From positions 1 through 53,027 of the forward strand of contig JAOZUR010000012.1 in the NCBI GenBank assembly GCA_029938555.1: a DNA stretch of 53,027 bases, read 5' to 3'. The stretch's first letter is position 1. Each line of letters starts with the position of its first letter. This DNA comes from Candidatus Sabulitectum sp. GTDB taxonomy: Bacteria; Fermentibacterota; Fermentibacteria; Fermentibacterales; JCC-6. Below are positions 9,201 through 16,679 of the stretch, piece after piece. The translations under genes were made by a program, and so were the position numbers. The notes under the pieces were generated by a model. The model searched no databases. It worked only from the letters and a program-made list of their open reading frames with translations, and was not told the origin of the DNA.

Positions 9201-10094
9201 TGTGCTATTACAAATCTTGATGAAAAAGAAAAGGTTTTAGAAAAGGCAATTCATTTGTCTATTCTTCACAAGAACAAAAGGTTACATTCAGTTAGTTTGG
9301 GAAATCTTGCTGAGGTGTTTCACAAAAGAAAACAGTTTGAAGAAGCTGAAGAAATTTACATTAAAGCATTAGAGATAGCAAGAGAAATTGGTGACAAATA
9401 TTACATTTCATATCACTCTTGTGGTCTCGCTATACTGAAAACAGATCAAGGTGATTATGCCAGGGCGGTGGTTATGCTTCAAGAATACTGTGATACTTCC
9501 CGTGAAACTGGTATTCGTTACGGAGAAGCCGAGGCTTTGGGTTATATGGGAGTTGCTTTGCTTAGACAAGGTGAACTGGAAAAAGCATTGAACTGTTTTG
9601 ATTTGTCTTTGTTTATTTTGCGCGAAATTGATTATGCCCACTACATATATATTTTTCAGGCTGATAGAGCCCGTACTCTTTTTTTACTTGGAAAATTTAA
9701 TCAGGCGGAAGTTGCAGCGAATGAATCAATTTCAATTATTGAAACTAGAGCTGAAAAAACCGCTGAATCTGCTAACTTTGAAACATTACCGGAAAACCAC
9801 TCTTTGCTTGAACGAATCAATTTTCTGAGAGCTGATACAATTCAAGAAAAACTAAAAAACATTAGTTTTGTTCAGAAAATAATATCAGCTCAGACTGATC
9901 CGGTTAGTGCGGTTGTACCTGTATTTGATCTGTGGAACATGCTTCTGTTCATTAAAGATGATTTACCTGAAGATCTTTTTTTGCAGGTACAGCGAAAAGT
10001 ACTTCTACCTCTCCTGGAAAAAGCAGTTGAAGAAAAACCAACATTTGATATCATTGCAGTAAGGGATGTTATTAAACATTTCGATTCAGTTTAA
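6294..10094 (+). CDS. Soluble-adenylyl-cyclase-like protein: tandem cyclase domains, AAA ATPase, TPRs
   Basis: A 1266-residue cytosolic protein with the layout of eukaryotic soluble adenylyl cyclase (ADCY10). Cyclase domain C1 (about 20-180) has FDVTGFTSM with Asp30 and GFSGDSF with Asp81, the two metal-binding positions. Domain C2 (about 210-380) carries YTVLGSQVNLAARIM with Thr313, Asn320 and Arg324, very like the sAC C2 motif. The C1 position of the adenine-recognising Lys (three residues before FSGD in sAC) is Gly77 here, so activity or base choice is uncertain. An AAA/STAND-type ATPase follows (Walker A SAGTGKS with Lys418; Walker B FLVIDDLQWIDD near 545), then a long TPR solenoid from about 780 to 1130. 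The ATG follows AAGGGGGA. Likely role: cAMP or other cyclic-nucleotide signalling gated by ATP and protein contacts. A single-cyclase cousin is at 17909. Confidence 0.85.
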   Translation: MLNLVPRLISLNYSDGNYHGSFDGIVLVFDVTGFTSMAETLAQQGKSGAEVLSSSFNTVYTMGILSVIRGSGGFVSGFSGDSFSVVFPGRTMEKVEIFAKEMMNRLSRASISSSNRIVFRAGGAVGRIFWGIFGGEKKGWLFAGDVFAQAYQAIEKSQQGGFAFVSKKQAHENNLVQNKLGGRIIDETGQGCFFSKKMLNSEPFGEFRRVFSVFITPENIIKENFQQIQFMASEIMQLSIETGGFFNGVHYDSTGFYFLTLFGAPESHENDLERALIFADQIQNKLSCELRVAISSGTVYAGFLGFKQMGTYTVLGSQVNLAARIMRFEKGSGIYVTDSVAAELPEFEKAVSVHIKGISEQVKIHQLEGNMMEAAHPYGIKLLGREKEILLITDLSQQVVLNSTGVVLMVSASAGTGKSHLLWEAGTILERSGFNRIHLRCDDIIRRSFGPFVSYLRDFFKQKRDSADIENHLSFNTVFQNTCGKINKKVPGSARELERTKSFLAALLAIDMPGSLSHQVGPDGKLENTIISLREFFLGLSRLNPLFLVIDDLQWIDDSSESLVQSLIRAKDDFPIVVIMAARTRDDGSKMEISFLDKQPPVINLEPLHRNLLTEMVKDILGGEPSANLKEFLAEHSGMNPFYLRQYAIFLSQSDFLKKDDGKVFLTASPDKIPRAIEDLLMARLDRLSGDMKQVAKTASVLGFEFNSMVLSIMLSHKKTGLLLTIGAKEKLWSSISEIVYIFQHSLLREIAYSMQLESELVKLHNIAACAIEDIYPGDEAFFPDLAYHWENAKDYDSACFYLEKVFQTASKNGDIKLSYKYAVKLRKLLEIQPDKKDMQITIMLKEIQILGVFARLREAVELAVKTEQLALIAENRKLYAEAMGMRAWLTWRLGDQKTALEINEKALKIHNELGHLRGLYESTGYLAAIKFMTGHVTESRKLFEKQLKIFEEMKETTECNAKVYNNMACAITNLDEKEKVLEKAIHLSILHKNKRLHSVSLGNLAEVFHKRKQFEEAEEIYIKALEIAREIGDKYYISYHSCGLAILKTDQGDYARAVVMLQEYCDTSRETGIRYGEAEALGYMGVALLRQGELEKALNCFDLSLFILREIDYAHYIYIFQADRARTLFLLGKFNQAEVAANESISIIETRAEKTAESANFETLPENHSLLERINFLRADTIQEKLKNISFVQKIISAQTDPVSAVVPVFDLWNMLLFIKDDLPEDLFLQVQRKVLLPLLEKAVEEKPTFDIIAVRDVIKHFDSV

Positions 10095-10440
10095 AGAAGC
10101 AGATTTGCCATTTTTTTTATTATTGATATATTCCAATTGTATCACAGTTCTCAATCGTCGATACTCATTCGGCAACAAGAAGGGAGGTTCTAAATGATCA
10201 AAAGATACTTTAGCCCACAGGAGCGTGGGTTGCTTTAACCTTCCCGGTCAGAAGTTTATTTCTTATGAATTCTGATAGTTTTCCATCATTATAAAGTAGG
10301 TTGGCAACCGCGTTTTGTCTGAGTCACGATGTACCCTGGTGGGTTCTTCTGTGGGCTTTGGTGTATTGGTGCCTATAATTAATCATTAATAATGTATGAA
10401 TGTCTATGTAACCGTAACGGTTGTGTGGTATGGAGGATGT
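10095..10440. other. Gap of about 350 bases with possible gene relics
   Basis: No full gene. On the plus strand a 14-codon reading frame at 10194-10238 (MIKRYFSPQERGLL) is preceded by GGGAGG at good spacing; it could be a leader peptide or chance. It overlaps, on the minus strand, a 38-codon open stretch that reads like protein (listed separately). CCCAC/GTGGG near 10214-10229 can pair as a short stem. The last bases carry the GGAGG ribosome site of the next gene. Confidence 0.4.
10210..10323 (-). pseudogene. Possible decayed gene fragment
   Basis: The minus strand between stops is open for 38 codons and reads RQNAVANLLYNDGKLSEFI and onward, a composition and amphipathic pattern typical of real protein rather than noise. 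It has no start codon with a ribosome site, and I do not recognise the family. I infer a remnant of a gene lost by deletion. Chance is a real alternative at this length. Confidence 0.25.
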
Positions 10441-13392
10441 ATGAATTCTAGTGTTGTTTATAAAGATTATTCAGATTCAGATGTGGATGCTGTTGTGCAG
10501 ATGTGGAAGGAGAGTCGCCCTGGATGGCCTCCTGGTTTTTTTGGTGCATCAGAAATTTCAGCTTCCAGTGTAGCAAATGAAGAGAAGAGTTCAGGAAGAC
10601 TTTTTACGGTGTTGGCTTTTTTAGAAAACCGAGTTGTTGGTTATTGCAGAACAAGCCCTTATGGTGGTGAAATAGATGCATCATATGTTGATCTTTTGAA
10701 TGTTGTTCCTGACATTCACGGAATGGGCATTGGAAAAGCCCTGTTACTTGATGCTGTGAATAGATCATTTCAGTGCGGAATGAATCGAATTGATCTGCAT
10801 ACATGGTCCGCCAACATGAAAGCGGTTCCTCTTTACAAGAAGACCGGTTTTTTCTGGGTGCCGGAGACTGTTGTTTACATGCAGAATTACATTCCTTACC
10901 TGCTGGGAAGGGATGAGTTTGTAAAATTCCTTCATGGAGAAGATTGGTATAAGTGTTTTGAAAGAACTCTTCTTGTTGAGCCTGATGTGGAAAAGACAGA
11001 ATATGGAAGAGAAATTTTCCAGTATGTATTCAAAAGAGGAGAGAATTCATTCATAGCAGAATTTGATAAAAAAGGCAGATGCCTTTCTGCTATCGAGTAC
11101 CCTGGTTTTAGTGCAGCTTTGCGTTTAAAAAGTTCTAACAAAGAGTTTTTTGTGGGCAGGTCATATCCTTTAATACTTACAGGATCGGAAATTGATGAAA
11201 CTCTTGTATCGGTAGATTCAGGGAAGTCTCTTACTAACTCCAGTATTAATGAAAATTCATTTCATGTTGAACCAGAATCGGTTCGAATCACAAAATCGGT
11301 CTATGAACCAGCTGATTGTGTGACTGTTTCCTTGCCTGAAAACAACTTGAAACTTGGTATTGGAGTGGTAGGAGTAGAGGAAGTTTGTTTGTCTTCTAAT
11401 GTTCTTTACTTCTTATCCCCTAACACTAAAGAATTGAAGTTGGGTTTGAAAAAACTGGCTGATATTTCTTCAGTTGTGGTGAGTTACGCAGTAAATCAAG
11501 GAGAGTTCTATTCAAGAGTATTACCTCTTAATTCAGATATTTATCAGAGTTGTTTTATTGAATTACCGGTTATGGAAACAGGGTTGCACACCATTTCAAT
11601 ACGCTTTGGGGAAAACGGCTATCTTGAAACCCTGATTGTTGTTTGTGGTGTTTACTGTGGTGAGCCCGCTTTGTTTGATACCAGGAAAGCAGCAATAATT
11701 GTAGGTAATGATTGGGCTTTATCAGTGGCACGAAAAGGTGCAGCAGGTAATATTTGGGGCCGTGGGTCTGGCGAAACTCCTGTTCACCTTGGTGGTTTTT
11801 TTGTGGGAGCAGGGCCACCCTCAGTATGGAATTCTGATCTACCCAAGCAGGTTTATGCCCTTGAGTTGAAGGATGGAGTTGTAACCGCAAGAACTTCCTG
11901 GCCTTCACGACCTGGATTAACCCACTGGATTTCTGCTCGGTTGGATCCTACCGGTTATATAGAAACGCTTGGAGGAATAAACAACGATTCTGATACATCA
12001 CAGAAAGTGCTGTTCGGTGTAAGGCAGTATGCTGGTAAGGCTTTTGATCAAAGAGACATCCTGATTCCACTGGCAGGAGGATTGTTCAAAGAACCTAAAA
12101 TAAGTAATCAGTTACCTGTTGCGGAAGAAGACCTTACAGGTTCTATTTCTTCGCTAGGTGCACCGTGGACAGGTGTAAGCGGTGGGGAAAAAGCTATGAT
12201 GAGTTACTTTTCCCAGTGGACAGAGCTTCAGTTTGGCAATCCCATTGTGCCCGAGGTTGATGTAATTGCAGGAGAGTCAATTGTCTCACCTCCTTTCAGA
12301 ATGTTAGTGGTTGATGGCGATGAAAAGGCTCTTTTCTCTAAAGCAAAAAGCTTGGGATGGGATGTGGGTAACTGGAGAGAAAGAATTCCATTTATAAAAC
12401 ACAATCTTAAACCAGTTATGTGTTCCCAAAGTACTGTTACTCTTTCACACCCTTTGCAAGGAGAAAGAGACGGGCGAATATCAGCTTGTGACGAAGATTT
12501 ATGTACAGGCAAAATCAAAAGTGGAATAGATGTTCCTGGAACTCTGGTGGGAGATGGTTTTGTGGATGTTACCTTATCAATAGCTGAAAGAGATACAGTT
12601 CTGCCGGTATATCTGGTAAATTCAGCGGCGGAAGTTAAATCATCTAAGGGTGAAAACGGTCACCTGATTTTGTCAACAAACAGGATTGAGATAAAAATTG
12701 ACCCTAAAACATTTGGTCATGTTTATTCTGTGAAACTTGATTCAGTAGAGTATGCTTTTGCTTCAAACCCAGAGCCTTCAACTTTTGCATGGGAGAAACC
12801 ATGGTATGGTGGCATCTTACCTCGGATACAGGACAGGGGTGGCAACCAGTATTCCATGAAGAACAAAAATCCTGAAGTTACTGACTTTGAAGAAATTGTT
12901 AATGGCCTTACGGAAACAGGCTGGCAGATCAGCTGGAAAATCAACCACAAGATGTACGGTTCACTTAATGTGAAGTGGAAGGTCGCACTTGTTCCAGGGG
13001 TTCCGGTGTTAAAAACATCTCTGTTGTGTGAATCCAGTTCGGGGGAGTATCTTGATTCTGAATTAGATATCAGGGGTTTTGTTCAACCAGGCGGTTCGGT
13101 AAAAGACAGTATTTTGACCTGCGAATCTTATCCAGGGCTCGTTCAAGGGCGCAAGCATGCAGGTACTTGGGCTCTTATGGGTAAGTGGGCTCGCGTTGAA
13201 AGGCAGAATTCATTTGTGGAAGTTTATTCCATAGGTGATGGTGAGTTCTTCTGTGAAGACTATGCAGAGAATGGTTGTTTTTTCTCTGTTAACTCTGGCG
13301 GTGAAAAGAAAAAAAACCTCAATGTGACTTGGCTTTTTGGGGATGCTGAAGAAGATGAGGTTCTTGCTTCAGTCTTTAGAGCACACAGATAG
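10441..13392 (+). CDS. GNAT acetyltransferase fused to a large beta-rich C-terminal region
   Basis: A 983-residue protein. Residues 1 to about 150 are a GNAT N-acetyltransferase domain: NVVPDIHGMGIGKALLLDAV is the acetyl-CoA-binding R/QxxGxG/A-type segment (with GMGIG), followed by LHTWSANMKAVPLYKKTGF, the usual beta5-alpha4 end of GNAT folds. The following 800 residues are beta-rich without signal peptide or membrane spans. The part around 740-980 (PWYGGILPRIQDRGGN and onward) resembles the beta-sandwich of galactose-mutarotase-like or glycosidase accessory domains, which suggests a sugar or sugar-nucleotide substrate; that is inference. The start at 10441 has GGAGG four bases upstream; the in-frame ATG at 10396 has none. 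The gene stands alone between two gaps. Confidence 0.75.
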   Translation: MNSSVVYKDYSDSDVDAVVQMWKESRPGWPPGFFGASEISASSVANEEKSSGRLFTVLAFLENRVVGYCRTSPYGGEIDASYVDLLNVVPDIHGMGIGKALLLDAVNRSFQCGMNRIDLHTWSANMKAVPLYKKTGFFWVPETVVYMQNYIPYLLGRDEFVKFLHGEDWYKCFERTLLVEPDVEKTEYGREIFQYVFKRGENSFIAEFDKKGRCLSAIEYPGFSAALRLKSSNKEFFVGRSYPLILTGSEIDETLVSVDSGKSLTNSSINENSFHVEPESVRITKSVYEPADCVTVSLPENNLKLGIGVVGVEEVCLSSNVLYFLSPNTKELKLGLKKLADISSVVVSYAVNQGEFYSRVLPLNSDIYQSCFIELPVMETGLHTISIRFGENGYLETLIVVCGVYCGEPALFDTRKAAIIVGNDWALSVARKGAAGNIWGRGSGETPVHLGGFFVGAGPPSVWNSDLPKQVYALELKDGVVTARTSWPSRPGLTHWISARLDPTGYIETLGGINNDSDTSQKVLFGVRQYAGKAFDQRDILIPLAGGLFKEPKISNQLPVAEEDLTGSISSLGAPWTGVSGGEKAMMSYFSQWTELQFGNPIVPEVDVIAGESIVSPPFRMLVVDGDEKALFSKAKSLGWDVGNWRERIPFIKHNLKPVMCSQSTVTLSHPLQGERDGRISACDEDLCTGKIKSGIDVPGTLVGDGFVDVTLSIAERDTVLPVYLVNSAAEVKSSKGENGHLILSTNRIEIKIDPKTFGHVYSVKLDSVEYAFASNPEPSTFAWEKPWYGGILPRIQDRGGNQYSMKNKNPEVTDFEEIVNGLTETGWQISWKINHKMYGSLNVKWKVALVPGVPVLKTSLLCESSSGEYLDSELDIRGFVQPGGSVKDSILTCESYPGLVQGRKHAGTWALMGKWARVERQNSFVEVYSIGDGEFFCEDYAENGCFFSVNSGGEKKKNLNVTWLFGDAEEDEVLASVFRAHR

Positions 13393-13525
13393 TTCGATTT
13401 GTGCTTTGTCAGATAATAATTTTAGATTTACTTAACAGTTATCCTGACTTTTTTATTGCGTTGCTGGCTTTGCCTTTTTTCAGCAAAACACTGATTTTAT
13501 TATATAAAGCTGCTATGTAGTTTAA

Positions 13526-13681
13526 TCAGTAAGAGCTGGAATCTGGCCAGCCAGTTAACCTGTAACCACGCTGGTATTTTAAAGAATCAACAGGTGTGAA
13601 GTGCTGCCCATAATACTGCAGGTAAGTAGTTTCACCTGACAACAGGGGCATAAAAGGTTGAAATCGAAACAGCAAACTTAT
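13526..13681 (-). pseudogene. C-terminal fragment of a lost protein
   Basis: An open minus-strand stretch of about 51 codons ends in a normal TGA and reads like genuine protein: GETTYLQYYGQHFTPVDSL then YQRGYRLTGWPDSSSY. It has no ribosome site or credible start; an internal ATG lies at 13651. The aromatic, beta-rich look is compatible with a secreted or outer-membrane protein. I infer a truncated relic, not a functional small gene. No family recognised. Confidence 0.35.
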
Positions 13682-13710
13682 TCAATTTGTTACTATCTGA
13701 GGTTTTTTAA

Positions 13711-13756
13711 AAGAGCTGTTTCATCAAGGTAATGAATAACGTATGAAACAGTTCTT
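13711..13756 (-). terminator. Imperfect inverted repeat downstream of the 13796 gene
   Basis: AAGAGCTGTTTCAT at 13711-13724 pairs with ATGAAACAGTTCTT at 13743-13756, a 14-bp stem with one mismatch and an 18-base loop. On the minus strand it lies 40 bases past the stop of the low-complexity secreted gene and is followed by TTTT, so it may end that transcript. The loop is long, so an operator is also possible. Confidence 0.4.
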
Positions 13757-13795
13757 GATTTTGTGGAGCAAAAACCAGTGCTTTATTACAAAGGC

Positions 13796-14614
13796 TTAAT
13801 TTTGTAAAGGCTGACGACAACCGTGGGATATGTGTGGGTTGGGGTTGCTAGAATTATTAACAGCAGAAACTCGTTGATTTAGGCTAGAAGAATTTCTAGT
13901 TCTGCCAGAATTCAGCTGTTCTCTTGTATTACCGTTATCCCTATTATCACTATTATCACTGTTGTTGCCATTTGTTATGTAACCGGGCTCTGGTTTTGGA
14001 TTCTCACTGGTTAGTGCTGGATCATTTGCCCCAGGACCTTCAGAGGCGCCAGGATTATTCTGTGCCACTGGAGGGGATCCATGAGTCTGAGGTTTATCTG
14101 AAAATTCTGCTGGTAAAGAGCCTGCTATATATTCTTCTCCAGCTGATTCACAAATTGCAGTGAAGTTGACCTGTCTTGCAACTACCATATCCAGATCTGA
14201 ATATGATTCAGATTGTGGATTTGTTGCTAGGTATGAGCGCTGGAGATTAGTTCGATAAAGAGAATTATCAATTTTTGGTGAATCTTCCAACTTCCAGTCT
14301 TTAGGCTCAGTAGAAGCGGTTGTTGAAGTAGAATTGGATTGTAATATTGGGTCGGCAGTTATAACAAGAGTTGCAATTCTAGTAATTCTACCTTGATCGG
14401 AACTTGCTGGTGTTGCTACGGTGCCAACGGTTGCAGTGTCAGAGGTTGAAGCTGATGGTGATTGTGGATTTTGTGCAATTGTCATTTTCAACACAGACGG
14501 AATTTCAAAACTGGAATTAGGCAGGATACTTTGAGTTGCACCAAAGCCAAGAATTAATGCTAGCGCCGTCCCCAGCAATAACCCACCTGACAAAGAAACT
14601 ACTTTTTCAGCCAT
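13796..14614 (-). CDS. Low-complexity, probably membrane-anchored secreted protein
   Basis: A 272-residue protein starting with a short basic stretch and a strongly hydrophobic segment (residues 8-32), either an uncleaved anchor or signal sequence. The rest is rich in Ser, Thr, Asn, Pro and Gln and looks disordered; near residue 215 is an Asn/Asp/Ser repeat (NNSDNSDNRDNGN) encoded by near-tandem trinucleotide units at about 13930-13970, a plausible length-variable tract. The ATG at 14614 is preceded by GGGAGG nine bases upstream, so it is probably real. I do not recognise a family. Such proteins can be surface-exposed linkers or envelope stalks; that is a guess. Confidence 0.6.
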   Translation of the reverse strand: MAEKVVSLSGGLLLGTALALILGFGATQSILPNSSFEIPSVLKMTIAQNPQSPSASTSDTATVGTVATPASSDQGRITRIATLVITADPILQSNSTSTTASTEPKDWKLEDSPKIDNSLYRTNLQRSYLATNPQSESYSDLDMVVARQVNFTAICESAGEEYIAGSLPAEFSDKPQTHGSPPVAQNNPGASEGPGANDPALTSENPKPEPGYITNGNNSDNSDNRDNGNTREQLNSGRTRNSSSLNQRVSAVNNSSNPNPHISHGCRQPLQN

Positions 14615-14793
14615 TTGTGTGAACCTCCCACTACCTCGTAAGAAGTCTGATCAGTTTTCTTTAGAATAGCTATTGCCTTTCGAACAAAAAACTGGGCGTG
14701 CGACCAATTCAGAAATCTTGAATAATTGCCTCTGTATCAATGAATACTACCTACTTTATATAGAGACAACAAGTGGGATGGAAAGTTCCCAAA

Positions 14794-15573
14794 TTACAAG
14801 TCGGCAATTTCATCTAGCGTGAGTATGTATTTGTTTTCAAGTGCCACGGTCTGTATTGCCTCTTCAAAGGAATGTACAAGTTTTTTGTCTATGCTCTGGT
14901 ATTCAAGGGTAACTTTGTTGCCAGAAATTCTTGCTCGAAGTCTTCCTTGCACCAGGGGTCTAAGAGGCTGTTCTATTTTATCAATCAATAAAATTTTTTC
15001 TGGGGTGATCAGCGTGTCTTCGGGAATTCTGGTGGCAAGGCAAGAATCAGCCGGTCTTGTCGGGTCTGGCATGTTTAGTAAACGACCTAGTTGTCTTATT
15101 TGGGGTTTAGTTAGCCTTGCAGTTAAAAGAGGATGATTAATACCAAGTTCTTCCGCAGCTTTTCTTCCAGGCCTGTACTGTTTAGCATCGTCAAGATTTG
15201 TACCATCTGCTAGAAATGTTATACCATTTTTTTGAGCAGTTTTTTTTATGGCAGAATAAATGGCTTTTTTGCAGAAGTAACACCGTTCTGAGGTGTTTTT
15301 TGCAATTTCAGAAACTGCAAGGGGATCGATATCAACTTGAATTAGTTTTATTCCAAGGTGATCTGTTGTTTTTTTTACAATTTTACGATAATAAGAGGTA
15401 ACAAATGGAGTCACAGCTGTAAAAGCTATGATTGATGATGGATCAAGCACATCGGCAGCGGCTCTTAATAGTACTTCACTGTCGCAACCACCGGAAAGCA
15501 GGATGCCAACTCTGCCAGCTTTAATTAGTTCATTGGCAAGTACTGGGTGTTCTTTCTGTGTGGTTGTAAGCAT
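14794..15573 (-). CDS. larE: LarE, ATP-dependent sulfur transferase of pincer cofactor synthesis
   Basis: A 259-residue PP-loop pyrophosphatase-family enzyme. It adenylylates the carboxylated pyridinium nucleotide made by LarB and installs sulfur. The PP-loop is SGGCDS at residues 27-32. Three cysteines are arranged as C98-x2-C101 (RCYFCKK) and C178 in SCLATR. In Lactobacillus LarE a single Cys (at the C178 position) is sacrificed for each sulfur; LarE proteins with the extra CxxC bind a [4Fe-4S] cluster and need not be sacrificial, so this protein probably belongs to the cluster type (family knowledge plus inference). The ATG at 15573 has AGAAGGA upstream. It lies 54 bases downstream of a radical SAM gene on the same strand and 11 kb from larC-larB, completing the set needed to make the cofactor. 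Confidence 0.92.
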   Translation of the reverse strand: MLTTTQKEHPVLANELIKAGRVGILLSGGCDSEVLLRAAADVLDPSSIIAFTAVTPFVTSYYRKIVKKTTDHLGIKLIQVDIDPLAVSEIAKNTSERCYFCKKAIYSAIKKTAQKNGITFLADGTNLDDAKQYRPGRKAAEELGINHPLLTARLTKPQIRQLGRLLNMPDPTRPADSCLATRIPEDTLITPEKILLIDKIEQPLRPLVQGRLRARISGNKVTLEYQSIDKKLVHSFEEAIQTVALENKYILTLDEIADL

Positions 15574-15627
15574 GTTTTTTCCTTCTGTGGTATTATTGCA
15601 AAAAATATGTTGATAATATAAGAACTG

Positions 15628-16536
15628 TCACAGGCACCATTTGCACTCAGGGTAAACTCTCTGCTGTTTTTGCTTTTTCCATTGTTTTGTTATTTTCCAG
15701 GAATCTCTGGTTGGTTTAACTAGACCCAGAGACTTTTCATTTGCAAACGGGCATGGCCAAAGAGTACCTGCTGCATCTAAAAAAAGATAATCAACCAGAG
15801 GGCAATTTTTAGGTGTGTAGTTGCGTATCAGTGAGTTTCCTTTTAAAGAGTAAGGTGAGTCTTTATGGTTCAATGCTATGTTTTCTTTTCTTCCGAAGTG
15901 ATTGCCTTCCGAGTCAAATCTACCGAATACAATTTGGGTGTGATGCCAGTTCTCTTTTTGCTTTAATTGCTCAAAGGTTTTTAAGTCTTGAGCAGATTGC
16001 TTCCAGATGGTAAACACAACTTCCGTCATTGCTTTGCTTTTTTGCTGAACTGTCCTGATATTTTCAATCACCTGTGAAAGTTCATTAGAACCTCTTAGTT
16101 CTTGCCACGATTTTTCTGTTGCAGCGGGAATAGAAAAAATCCATCTGTCCACTGGCAGAAGCTCATCACCTGGTTTCATTCCTAAACCGATGGTGCTTAT
16201 GGAAACCATTGAGCTGAACTTGGTTGCTATCTGGGTTAGTAGCTTTAGATTCGGTGATGCTAAAGGATCAGAATGTTTACCGGAAAAATGAATAGTAACA
16301 GGGCTGGCAGGGGCACTTGCAAGCCAGCTTTTTAGTAACTCGGGTGATAAATTTACGGGGTTAAGCGCTGGGCTGCATTGGGCACAACCACCGGTGCATT
16401 TTTGAGAAGGCTCAACAATTAAACCTCGTGGATATCCTGTGATCACACACTTTGCCATTTTGCACAGTAAAGAAATGGGCCATAGAATGCTTTTAGTTTT
16501 CCATATATTTAGTACTGCAAAAATAGTTCGTTTCAT
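15628..16536 (-). CDS. Radical SAM protein with SPASM-like C-terminus
   Basis: About 302 residues. The radical-SAM cluster motif CTGGCAQC (CxxxCxxC) lies near residue 47 in PSQKCTGGCAQCSP. The C-terminus has further cysteines (NCPLVDYLFLDAAGTLWPC and PECKWC), as in SPASM or twitch-type auxiliary-cluster domains of peptide- and protein-modifying enzymes. The barrel part is short, and no small precursor peptide gene is seen beside it. The start is uncertain: ATG at 16536 or in-frame TTG at 16551, neither with a good ribosome site. larE follows 54 bases downstream, so they may share a transcript; a role with the pincer cofactor is only a guess from position. Confidence 0.72.
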   Translation of the reverse strand: MKRTIFAVLNIWKTKSILWPISLLCKMAKCVITGYPRGLIVEPSQKCTGGCAQCSPALNPVNLSPELLKSWLASAPASPVTIHFSGKHSDPLASPNLKLLTQIATKFSSMVSISTIGLGMKPGDELLPVDRWIFSIPAATEKSWQELRGSNELSQVIENIRTVQQKSKAMTEVVFTIWKQSAQDLKTFEQLKQKENWHHTQIVFGRFDSEGNHFGRKENIALNHKDSPYSLKGNSLIRNYTPKNCPLVDYLFLDAAGTLWPCPFANEKSLGLVKPTRDSWKITKQWKKQKQQRVYPECKWCL

Positions 16537-16679
16537 TATAGAAATATTCAATAATTTATAAACAAGTCAAGTAGAATTCAGTCATTGTTCACATGGTTTT
16601 GTTTGCTTATATAGTAATGTGTTTTAAAGAATATTGTACAGCATCGTGTTGTGCAGGGGGGTATAAACAAGGAGGCAAA

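Larger units (their letters stand above)
13393..13795. other. Gap of about 400 bases with a gene relic and an inverted repeat
   Basis: Contains a minus-strand protein-like open stretch (13526-13681) and a hairpin (13711-13756), both listed separately. I see nothing else convincing in the rest of the gap. Confidence 0.45.
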
